Source of the DNA: an uncultured Clostridia bacterium
Lineage (GTDB): Bacteria > Bacillota > Clostridia > TANB77 > CAG-508
Length of the DNA stretch: 15,494 bases
Assembly (NCBI GenBank): GCA_947628885.1
Contig: CANRBO010000015.1
Span: 1 to 15,494 of the forward strand
Direction of reading: 5' to 3'
Both the position numbers and the translations under genes were made by a program. Positions 1-7,453 of this stretch are shown here, in pieces; position 1 is the stretch's first letter; every line of letters begins with the position of its first letter. The notes below the pieces were generated by a model, which saw nothing but the letters and a program-made list of their open reading frames with translations, did no database searches and was not told where the DNA came from.

Positions 1-242
1 AAGAAGAAAAGACAGAAAAAAGACAAAAAGATAAGCCAACAAGATTAAATGCTAGAAGAAAAATGATAAGAAAATTAAACAAAGTAAAAGACAGCGACGG
101 AAATAAGATTGATTTAACAGATAAGCTATTCAACGAATTAGCTACAAAATATCAATCAAGAGTAGGTGGATACACACAAATAATTAAAAAAGGTCCACGT
201 AGAGGAGATTCTGCCGAAACTGTAATCTTAAAATTAATTTAA
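1..242 (+). CDS. rplQ: 50S ribosomal protein L17, C-terminal part (cut by window start)
   Basis: Large-subunit ribosomal protein L17; only the C-terminal 79 codons are inside the window. The reading frame starts at base 3 and ends with TAA at 240-242. The visible protein contains the family's NARRKMIRKLN-like segment, a DKLFNELATKY helix and the diagnostic C-terminal block GGYTQIIKKGPRRGDSAE followed by a hydrophobic ending (VILKLI). An intrinsic terminator follows 11 bases after the stop, which fits rplQ being the last gene of the long ribosomal protein operon (usual order rpsD-rpoA-rplQ, not visible here). The start and the upstream genes are missing. Identification is firm because of the GGYT-GPRRGD signature. 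Confidence 0.95.
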   Translation, partial: EEKTEKRQKDKPTRLNARRKMIRKLNKVKDSDGNKIDLTDKLFNELATKYQSRVGGYTQIIKKGPRRGDSAETVILKLI

Positions 243-253
243 TTAATAAAATA

Positions 254-292
254 AAAATCAAAGGAATTTTATTGAATTCCTTGATTTTTTTA
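254..292 (+). terminator. Rho-independent terminator of the rplQ operon
   Basis: Left arm AATCAAAGGAATT (256-268) pairs with AATTCCTTGATT (275-286) with one bulged A. The loop is about six bases, and the right arm runs directly into TTTTTT (285-291). Position and orientation fit termination of the ribosomal operon. Confidence 0.85.
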
Positions 293-401
293 TACTAAAT
301 TTAGAAGTTTTTATTAAAATAACTAATGAAATAATTAATAATTAAAATTGATAATTAATAAAATAAGCAACAATTAAAATAAATAATAAATAATAAATAA
401 T

Positions 402-550
402 AAATAAAATAATTATAGTTTTTGCTCCTTGTTGTCGCAAATTCCATTATGCCATTACGGCATATATACAAATGTAATTTGCTTCATTCGCCCTTCGCTT
501 ACGCTTCGGTTGATCGCTACGCGGAGCTTTTAACTATAATTATTTTATTT
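402..550 (+). repeat. Palindromic dispersed element, copy A
   Basis: First of four related elements. The outer perfect inverted repeat is 19 bp (402-420 with 532-550). Only the inner ATTATAGTT / AACTATAAT is shared with other copies; the outer AAATAAAATA is specific to this copy. The core carries TTGTTGTCGCAAATTCCATT, then GGC, then AATTTGCTTCATTCGCCC and a GC-rich tail with CGGTTGATCGCTACGCGG. GCAAATTCCAT and ATGTAATTTGC form an internal stem, with TGCC/GGCA inside it. The core is much richer in GC than the surrounding AT-only spacer. It lies in the gene-free 243-691 interval. Confidence 0.85.
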
Positions 551-557
551 TATTATT

Positions 558-622
558 GAGATATATTGATATTGATATTTATATTTATATTTATATTTTT
601 AGATATAGATATAGATATAGTT
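558..622. repeat. Low-complexity AT hexamer repeats
   Basis: Between copy A and the 3' end of the ytxC-like gene the sequence consists of short imperfect repeats: ATATTGAT units, ATATTT units, then three AGATAT units at 601-618. The stretch 560-691 shows no coding frame and no convincing terminator for the minus-strand gene. Confidence 0.6.
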
Positions 623-691
623 ATAATTTATATAGTTATTATTTAAGTTTGTAAATTTTATAATTAGTTAAGAATTTGCTAAGGTTCATAT

Positions 692-1534
692 TTATTCCAA
701 GAACAACGTCTTGTAAGCGTCACACATCCCACACCCATCACACACTTTTACTTTGTTACCAAAAATAAGCTCAATCGTTTTTATAAAATTATCTTTTTGA
801 CCTGAGAATAAATGCAAAATGATTTGTCTTGGCAAAAGACCAACTAAAGTATTGAGTACGTAATCATTATTGCAAAAAGTTATGTCAGAAAGATATTTTG
901 AGTCAAATTTATCAAGCTCAAGAAACTCACCCTCTTCAGACAAAAGGATAGCTTGATCATAAACATACACTAAATTCACTACATCTTTATTTGGAACTTT
1001 TGAATCTACATATCCTTTAAGTAAATTCACAAATTCAATATATTCTTTATCAATTATAAATTGATTAACAGATTCTTGTATTAATTCTTGAAGGTATTCA
1101 ATATAATTTCTCAATCTAAAATTAAGAAAACCTTCTAATATGATAGTCTTATTTTTGTGCAAATATTTTTTCAAAGGATTATATATTTTTCTAAACTTTA
1201 AATTTTTCTCTTGTCTAGAAATTTTTTTTAATAATATTTTATATTCATCAAAAATAACATTTTTATCATTTTTGTCAAAATAAAAGTATTCATAATATAT
1301 TAGCCTTTTTACCTTAACAGGTTCGTAATAAATAATAAAAGCTTTTGTCAAAATTTTTGATATAAAATTATAAAAAAGCTCGTTATTTTCACCTTTATAA
1401 TGAACAATTAGATTATCATATATTTTAAAAGAACGCTTTGAATACAGTATATTGCCAATCTTTGATTTGTCAATTTCATTGATTAAATAATTTTGTAAAT
1501 CTATGTTGTTTTCCTTAATACAAATTGAAATCAT
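692..1534 (-). CDS. ytxC: YtxC-like sporulation-associated protein
   Basis: A 280-residue protein resembling the YtxC family, conserved in endospore formers and described only as a putative sporulation protein; its biochemical role is unknown. The match rests on length (family about 280 aa), a charged C-terminal half with the FLNFRLRNYIEYLQELI block near residues 136-152 followed by an FIIDKEYIEFVNLLKGYV helix, and a C-terminal CDGCGMC cysteine cluster around residues 266-272 that could bind a metal. There is no signal peptide or membrane segment, so it is probably cytoplasmic. Start ATG (1532-1534) is preceded by GGAGG (complement of 1539-1543) at good spacing. It is divergent from ftsK with a 264-base shared upstream region and stands alone on its strand. 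Family assignment is by recalled sequence pattern. Confidence 0.75.
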   Translation of the reverse strand: MISICIKENNIDLQNYLINEIDKSKIGNILYSKRSFKIYDNLIVHYKGENNELFYNFISKILTKAFIIYYEPVKVKRLIYYEYFYFDKNDKNVIFDEYKILLKKISRQEKNLKFRKIYNPLKKYLHKNKTIILEGFLNFRLRNYIEYLQELIQESVNQFIIDKEYIEFVNLLKGYVDSKVPNKDVVNLVYVYDQAILLSEEGEFLELDKFDSKYLSDITFCNNDYVLNTLVGLLPRQIILHLFSGQKDNFIKTIELIFGNKVKVCDGCGMCDAYKTLFLE

Positions 1535-1687
1535 AAATCCTCCATTTTTGTTAGCCTTAGTATTTACTTATTATACATATATTATTCACAAAAATTTTTT
1601 CTGCTACATATAATTGTTACAAAAAAATCAAACATATGTGGTCAATTGAAAAAGTAAATTTAATTTTATTCAAAAACATTTCTGCTA

Positions 1688-1716
1688 TTGATTTTATAAA
1701 TTAAATACGTTATAAT
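1688..1716 (+). promoter_or_regulatory. Sigma-A type promoter upstream of ftsK/spoIIIE
   Basis: TTGATT (1688-1693), 17-base spacer, perfect TATAAT (1711-1716). The predicted start near 1723 gives a leader of about 75 bases to the ATG at 1799, with ribosome binding site GGAGG at 1787-1791. The spacing and perfect -10 make this the best promoter in the divergent ytxC-ftsK region. Confidence 0.65.
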
Positions 1717-1798
1717 TTATATGTAAAAAAATATTTTAATAATATGTAAATGAAAAATTATTATTTAAAATTATACACTATAAACTGGAGGAAGTAAA

Positions 1799-4252
1799 AT
1801 GCCGAGAACAAAAGGCGCAAAATCGCGAAAAGAACAATTAAGAAGAGAAAGAGAATTGCAAAGAAAGCTTAATATTACTGTTATGATATTAATGGTTATA
1901 AGCATTATTTTGGCAATACTTATTTATACAAAATCAGGATATTTAGGAAAGACATTAAGCCCAGCCCTTGGAGGAGTTTTTGGTTACATAAAATACCTAA
2001 TTCCAGTGGGTTTGTTATGCATGGGATTATATATAGCACATGAAAAAGATACTAAATATTATTCGACAAAAATTACTATGTTTTTAGTACTTTTGGTGCT
2101 TGTTGATGTGGTTTTGTCATGCTATCAGTATTCAAAAGGTAATATAGATATAAATGGATCAATAGATGACGCACTTTCAAGAGGCTATCAATTAGGAACC
2201 ACAGATATTGGTGGTGGAGTTATCGGAACATTAATTTCATATCCATTAATTAAATTTATAGGAACACCAGCAACAATAATTGCTGCAATTGGCTTAGCAC
2301 TTACATTAATAGTATTTATATTCAGTCTTCATCCTGCAGATATGCTTTCAAAAATGATAGATAAATTGTTTGGAAAAAAAGATGATGAAGAAGATGAAGA
2401 TTTAGGTGAAGATGAAAAAGTAGTAGAAAAAGGTGCTACTAGAGAAACTAGAAAAGAAAGAAAACTTAGAGAAAAACAAGAAAGAGAAGCATTAAAGAAT
2501 AAAGAACCATTAGAGGAGCAAATTACTATTAATTTAAGAGAACCTAAAAAATATGATCACTCAAACGACGGTCTTGATGTACCAAATTTTAAAACAGGAA
2601 AAATAGCAAAAGATTTACAAAATAAATCAGCACAACTTGGTAATAAAGAAGGAGAAAAATCTTCAGAAGAAGGATTATTCTCAAGTCAAGAAATTGAAAA
2701 AGAAACAAAGACAAAAGAAGTTTTGCAACTAGAGCATGCTTTAACAGTAGAAGATGAAAATTATGAATTCCCACCAATTCAGTTGTTATCTGTTGGAAAA
2801 GGTAGTGATGATTCGGGAAGTAGAAAGCAATTATTGGCAACAGCAGAAAAATTAAGGAGAACTTTATATAGTTTTGGTGTATCTGCAAAAGTAGAAAATG
2901 TATCTGTTGGACCTGCAATTACAAGATATGAATTAGCTCCAGCAGAAGGAGTTAGAGTAAATAAGATTGCAAACTTAGCAGATGACATTGCTCTAAGTTT
3001 AGAGGCTGAAACTATAAGAATAGAAGCACCAATTCCGGGAAAACATACAGTAGGAATAGAAGTGCCAAACAAAGCAAAAGAGATAGTTGCATTAAGAGAT
3101 ATAATTGAATCAGACAAATTCGAACAATCAAAGTCAAAAGTTTCATTTGCTTTAGGTAAAGATGTAGCCGGAGAAGTAGTAATAACAGACATTGCAAAAA
3201 TGCCACATTTACTTATAGCTGGAAGTACAGGCTCAGGAAAATCAGTATGTATTAATACATTGATTACAAGTATTATCTACAAGGCAAAGCCAAGTGAAGT
3301 TAAATTGCTTATGGTTGATCCAAAAGTAGTTGAATTATCAGTTTATAATGGTATACCACATCTTTTAATTCCAGTCGTAACTGATCCGAAAAAAGCTGCA
3401 GGAGCCTTGGCATGGGCAGTACAGGAAATGGTTAATAGATATAGTTTATTTGCACAAAAAAATGTAAGAGATGTAAAAGGATATAATGAAGCGGCTGAGA
3501 AAAATGGAGAGCCAAAGCTTCCACAAATAGTGGTAATTATAGATGAGCTTGCAGATTTGATGATGGTTGCTGCAAAAGAAGTAGAAGATGCAATATGTAG
3601 ATTAGCCCAAATGGCTAGAGCTGCAGGGATGCATTTAGTAATTGCAACTCAAAGACCTTCAGTAGATGTAATAACAGGAATAATTAAGGCAAATATTCCA
3701 TCAAGAATAGCATTTGCAGTATCTTCACAGGTTGACTCAAGAACAATACTAGACGGAGCAGGAGCAGAGAAACTTCTTGGAAAAGGAGATATGCTTTTCT
3801 ATCCAACAGGTGCGACAAAACCAACAAGAATACAAGGAGCTTTTGTTTCAGATAAAGAAGTCGAAAATATTGTTAAATTTGTAAAAAAAGACGGTGGAGC
3901 TCAATATGATGAACATATTATGGAAACAATAGATAGAGCTGATGAACCGGAAAAGGTATCTAATAAAGATGAGGAAGAAGATGAAGTAGATAGTTTGCTA
4001 GATGAAGCAATTGAGATGTGCATTGAGTCAGGACAAGCTTCGACATCATATATACAAAGAAGATTCAAAGTAGGATATGCAAGAGCAGGAAGAATAATAG
4101 ATCAAATGGAAGAAAGGGGTATTATTTCAGGATATCAAGGCAGTAAACCAAGAGAAGTGTTGATGTCAAAAGAAAGGTGGCAAGAATTAAAAATGGCACC
4201 AGCTCAGGTTCAAGATGTAACAGAAGAGCAAATTAATGATGAAGGAGAATAA
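1799..4252 (+). CDS. ftsK: FtsK/SpoIIIE family DNA translocase
   Basis: Membrane-anchored, ATP-driven double-stranded DNA pump that clears chromosomal DNA from the division or sporulation septum. The 817 residues follow the family plan. A basic N-terminus is followed by several hydrophobic membrane segments (about 26-43, 60-80, 91-108, 137-176). Then comes a charged linker (about 190-320), rich in Glu/Lys with a KKDDEEDEDLGEDE stretch. The alpha/beta motor has Walker A GSTGSGKS (475-482), a VVIIDE Walker B ending at D582-E583, and an IATQRPSVDVITG segment. A C-terminal winged-helix gamma domain (about 725-795, with YIQRRFKVGYARAGRIID) normally reads the polar SRS/KOPS sequences. The start follows GGAGG with an 8-base gap. 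The next gene begins 6 bases after the stop, so they are probably co-transcribed. Whether it serves division (FtsK/SftA), sporulation (SpoIIIE) or both cannot be decided from sequence alone. Confidence 0.95.
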   Translation: MPRTKGAKSRKEQLRRERELQRKLNITVMILMVISIILAILIYTKSGYLGKTLSPALGGVFGYIKYLIPVGLLCMGLYIAHEKDTKYYSTKITMFLVLLVLVDVVLSCYQYSKGNIDINGSIDDALSRGYQLGTTDIGGGVIGTLISYPLIKFIGTPATIIAAIGLALTLIVFIFSLHPADMLSKMIDKLFGKKDDEEDEDLGEDEKVVEKGATRETRKERKLREKQEREALKNKEPLEEQITINLREPKKYDHSNDGLDVPNFKTGKIAKDLQNKSAQLGNKEGEKSSEEGLFSSQEIEKETKTKEVLQLEHALTVEDENYEFPPIQLLSVGKGSDDSGSRKQLLATAEKLRRTLYSFGVSAKVENVSVGPAITRYELAPAEGVRVNKIANLADDIALSLEAETIRIEAPIPGKHTVGIEVPNKAKEIVALRDIIESDKFEQSKSKVSFALGKDVAGEVVITDIAKMPHLLIAGSTGSGKSVCINTLITSIIYKAKPSEVKLLMVDPKVVELSVYNGIPHLLIPVVTDPKKAAGALAWAVQEMVNRYSLFAQKNVRDVKGYNEAAEKNGEPKLPQIVVIIDELADLMMVAAKEVEDAICRLAQMARAAGMHLVIATQRPSVDVITGIIKANIPSRIAFAVSSQVDSRTILDGAGAEKLLGKGDMLFYPTGATKPTRIQGAFVSDKEVENIVKFVKKDGGAQYDEHIMETIDRADEPEKVSNKDEEEDEVDSLLDEAIEMCIESGQASTSYIQRRFKVGYARAGRIIDQMEERGIISGYQGSKPREVLMSKERWQELKMAPAQVQDVTEEQINDEGE

Positions 4253-4257
4253 GAAAA

Positions 4258-5712
4258 TTGAGAGGCAAGATTTTAGCAAAGGATTATAAAGAAGAATTAG
4301 CTAATATTGCAGAACAAAAAAGATTCAGGCAAAGTGCTGGGAATCTTCTCCTTAGTATGCTTTATAAAGTAGAGGATAGTTTTACAAACTATGAAACTGT
4401 AAAAAGAGAAGTACCGGTTAGAGATGAATTTCTTAAAAATATAGTTGATAATGTTAGAAAAAATTGTAATAGTATTGAAATAGCTGAGCCACACACAGAT
4501 TTAGCTAGAGAATTAAAGGAAAATAAATGCAAAATTATTTCTGACAATGCAAATAAAGAAAAAAGAGTTATATCATTTCCAAATGAAAAAAATGTTCTTT
4601 ATGCAATCTGTAAAGCCAGCTTGCCGGAAATGGATGAGAAATTATCAACAACAGAAAAGGCTATTTTAACAGCAATATGGATAGGAAAATGTATATCAAT
4701 CTCAGAAGTAATTAGAGATTTTAATGGTTGGTCATGGTCAATATTGCCAAAGGAAATTGAAAGCACAGAGTGTAATATTATATATATATTGTTAAGTTAT
4801 TTATATGGATATAATTTTATAAATAATATTGATAGTCATAATTTAAAAGCATTGAAAAAAAATATGCCTGATGAATTATGGGATCAATTAGAAAAATTTG
4901 CAACGCAGTTTTACTTGAGTTATGACAAAAATGAAAATGAACAAGTTTTGAAAATGCTTGCAACATATAAGACAAAACTATCTCAAATGAAAGATCAAGA
5001 AACATATATTGAAGAAATAGGAAAAGAAAAAAAACATAAATTATCTGAAATAAGGAAAATTGATGAAATTATAAGTGATCCTCAAGAATTAAAAAAACAG
5101 TATTTAGCTTATAATTTAAAATTGAAAAATGAAGATAAAATATTTAGTGTAAGCTATTATGAAGAATTATTACAGAAGAAGAGAGCTGAAGCGGTAGAAA
5201 AAATCTCTATGTTTAATAAAATGCAAAATCCAAATGAATTCTTAAGATATAGAGATGAACTTCGATTAAAAATAAAATTTTTTGAAACAAAAACAGATAT
5301 ATCTAAATTTCAAAATGAATTTTTAAAGTGTTTTGAAAAAAAGATAGATGCAACCAATGATAGAAAAGGTTTAATAGACTTAATCTATGAAATTAGATAT
5401 TTGAACTTTCTGCCAAATTGTAAAATGAAATTAACAAACTTAGAAAAGAAGCTAATTCCAAAGGCAATAGAAGGAAGAGTATTAAATCCTATATCAAATA
5501 ATGATGATTTAGATTATAGATTATTGAAAGGAATATTTGATACACAAGTAATATCCTTAGAAGCTCTATATATTAGATTAACAGCATGCGATGAAGGAAT
5601 AAAAGTTAAAATTTATGACGGAGAAAACTGTGAATCACAATATATAGTAGAACTTCCAGAAGGAAGTAGTGTGGAAATAAAAAGAACTAAGAAAACAAAA
5701 ATTTTTGAGTGA
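4258..5712 (+). CDS. Conserved-looking protein of unknown function downstream of ftsK
   Basis: I do not recognise this 484-residue protein. It has no signal peptide, membrane span or nucleotide-binding motif and is probably cytoplasmic. It looks helical and charged, with a likely coiled-coil or long helical region at about residues 225-365 (many Lys/Glu heptad-like stretches, e.g. KMLATYKTKLSQMKDQE). It ends in a short beta-like tail with VKIYDGENC and VELPEGSSVEIKRTKK. A tryptophan-rich patch (FNGWSWSILPKE) lies near residue 160. The chosen start is TTG (4258-4260), because GGAG (4244-4247, inside the end of ftsK) lies 10 bases upstream and no ATG occurs in frame for over 30 codons. The tight spacing implies operon expression with ftsK, which weakly suggests a role linked to chromosome or envelope maintenance. 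Codon use matches its neighbours. Confidence 0.8.
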   Translation: MRGKILAKDYKEELANIAEQKRFRQSAGNLLLSMLYKVEDSFTNYETVKREVPVRDEFLKNIVDNVRKNCNSIEIAEPHTDLARELKENKCKIISDNANKEKRVISFPNEKNVLYAICKASLPEMDEKLSTTEKAILTAIWIGKCISISEVIRDFNGWSWSILPKEIESTECNIIYILLSYLYGYNFINNIDSHNLKALKKNMPDELWDQLEKFATQFYLSYDKNENEQVLKMLATYKTKLSQMKDQETYIEEIGKEKKHKLSEIRKIDEIISDPQELKKQYLAYNLKLKNEDKIFSVSYYEELLQKKRAEAVEKISMFNKMQNPNEFLRYRDELRLKIKFFETKTDISKFQNEFLKCFEKKIDATNDRKGLIDLIYEIRYLNFLPNCKMKLTNLEKKLIPKAIEGRVLNPISNNDDLDYRLLKGIFDTQVISLEALYIRLTACDEGIKVKIYDGENCESQYIVELPEGSSVEIKRTKKTKIFE

Positions 5713-5788
5713 ATTGTTGTTCAGTAACAACTAATAAAAGTTTATAGGTTTACTTTAAAACTTAAATTTATTATAAAGGAATAAACTA

Positions 5789-7453
5789 ATGAAAATTACA
5801 TTTTTAGGGGCAACTAAGTCCGTAACTGGTTCAAACTTTTTAGTAGAAGGAGCAGGAAAAAAATTTTTAATTGACTGCGGATTACATCAAGGTAAAATGG
5901 AAGAAGAACTTTTAAATGATAAGCCTTTTGATTATGATGTAGGTTCAATTGATTTTGTATTACTAACACACGCACATATTGATCACTCAGGAAGGATTCC
6001 TAAATTATATAAAGACGGATATAGGAATCCAGTTTATGCAACAAAGGCAACTTGTGATTTGTGTGAAATTATGTTACCTGATAGTGGACATATCCAAGAA
6101 ACAGAAAATGACATAAAAAATAAAAAACGTAAAAGAGTAGGAAAAAAGGAAATATTAGAACCATTATATACTGCAAGAGATGCAATCGATTGTATGGAAA
6201 TATTTAAAAGCGTAAGCTATGATACAATAGTTGATATAACTCCTGAAATCCAAGTAAGATTTAATGATGCAGGACACATGCTAGGCTCAAGTATAATTGA
6301 AATATGGGTTACAGAAAATGGAAAGCAAGAAAAGATTGTATTTACTGGAGACTTAGGAAATAACGATATACCACTTTTAGCAAGTCCAACAATGATTAGC
6401 AGTGCAGATTATCTAATAATGGAATCAACCTATGGAAGTAGAATTCACATAAGAAATGATGATAAAGCATCAATGTTTTTAAATATTGTATCAGAAACAA
6501 TTAATAAAGGCGGAACTGTTGTAATACCTTCATTTGCAGTAGGTAGAACTCAAGAAATACTATATGAATTAAATAAAATCAAAGAGCAACATAAAGATGA
6601 CCAAGAATTCCAAGAAAAATTTCAAACTTTGATGAACGTGCCTGTATATGTTGACAGTCCACTTGCAGTATCAGCAACAGAAGTATTTAAGAAGAATATG
6701 GATTTATTTGATGAAGAAATACAAGAATTCATATCAAGAGGAGATAATCCACTTGATTTCCCAGGATTACATTTCACACAATCAGTTGAGGAATCTAAAG
6801 CTTTAAATGAATCAAACGAACCATGTATAATTATTTCAGCAAGTGGTATGTGTGATGTAGGAAGAATAAAACATCATTTAAAGCACAATATATGGAATCC
6901 CAATAGTACAATTTTATTTGTAGGGTATCAAGCACCGGGAACTCTTGGAAGAAGAATAATAGACAAAGAACCAAAAGTCAAGATTTTAGGAGAAGAATTT
7001 GCAATAAGAGCTAGAGTTGAATACATTGAAGGCTATTCAGGACATGCAGATCAAACAGGACTACTTTCATTTATAGGATCATTTAATGTAAAAGCTCCAA
7101 AACATATATTTTTAGTACATGGAGAAGAAGAGTCACAAATTGCGTTAAAAGAAAAAATAGTTGAAGAAATAGGAATCGGAGTATCTATTCCAAGTTATGG
7201 AGAAGAATATGTACTAGATGATAATTTACAAATGACACAAAGATATCAAAATCCAGTAAATAAAGAGCTTCAAAGAATAGAATTAATTAATAAAATGCAA
7301 TCACTAGAAAATGAATTAGAAGATATGAAACATGCTTTAAAGGACAATATAAGATTGCAATCAAGTTCAGATGATGATTTAGCTAAGCTCAATAATAGAG
7401 TGCTAGATCTAAGAAAACAAATCATAGAAATTATGAATAAAGGGGAAAACTAA
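5789..7453 (+). CDS. MBL-fold beta-CASP ribonuclease-type metallohydrolase
   Basis: Zinc-dependent RNA nuclease of the metallo-beta-lactamase/beta-CASP superfamily (relatives: archaeal and eukaryotic CPSF-like nucleases, bacterial YSH1-like exonucleases). The 554 residues contain the metal ligands HAHIDH (H61, H63, D65, H66), AGHMLGSS (H163) and FTGDLG (D188). The beta-CASP insert follows, with VVIPSFAVGRTQE and VYVDSPLA. The RNA-specificity end has SASGMCDVGRIKHHL near 350, GYSGHAD (H419) and FLVHGEE. The last 60 residues form a probable coiled coil (IELINKMQSLENELEDMKHAL), an extension beyond the usual catalytic core. It is distinct from RNase J, which has a different motif set. The start has AAAGGA at 5775-5780 upstream. 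The 76-base gap from the preceding gene has a small hairpin (5717-5732) but no T-run, so read-through is likely. Its stop overlaps the next gene. Confidence 0.9.
   Translation: MKITFLGATKSVTGSNFLVEGAGKKFLIDCGLHQGKMEEELLNDKPFDYDVGSIDFVLLTHAHIDHSGRIPKLYKDGYRNPVYATKATCDLCEIMLPDSGHIQETENDIKNKKRKRVGKKEILEPLYTARDAIDCMEIFKSVSYDTIVDITPEIQVRFNDAGHMLGSSIIEIWVTENGKQEKIVFTGDLGNNDIPLLASPTMISSADYLIMESTYGSRIHIRNDDKASMFLNIVSETINKGGTVVIPSFAVGRTQEILYELNKIKEQHKDDQEFQEKFQTLMNVPVYVDSPLAVSATEVFKKNMDLFDEEIQEFISRGDNPLDFPGLHFTQSVEESKALNESNEPCIIISASGMCDVGRIKHHLKHNIWNPNSTILFVGYQAPGTLGRRIIDKEPKVKILGEEFAIRARVEYIEGYSGHADQTGLLSFIGSFNVKAPKHIFLVHGEEESQIALKEKIVEEIGIGVSIPSYGEEYVLDDNLQMTQRYQNPVNKELQRIELINKMQSLENELEDMKHALKDNIRLQSSSDDDLAKLNNRVLDLRKQIIEIMNKGEN

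Noticed and set aside
341..410. AATAAATAAT-rich stretch considered as a CRISPR leader or repeat array
   Set aside because: It is simple low-complexity AT sequence with no regular repeat-spacer spacing and no cas genes nearby.
402..550. Possibility that the palindromic element is an integron attC site
   Set aside because: The ends run GTT inward on the left and AAC on the right, the reverse of attC core sites, and no integrase or cassette array is visible.
2589..3206. Minus-strand open frames inside ftsK
   Set aside because: They lie antisense to the conserved FtsK motor region, have leucine-rich low-complexity products and lack ribosome binding sites.
5717..5732. GTTGTT-CAGT-AACAAC hairpin after the unknown gene as a terminator
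   Set aside because: It is a short 6-bp stem of weak composition and is not followed by a T-run.
5749..5777. TTTACT-17-TATAAA promoter-like match before the beta-CASP gene
   Set aside because: The predicted transcript would start about 5 bases before the ATG, and the -10 overlaps the ribosome binding site, so the leader would lack it.
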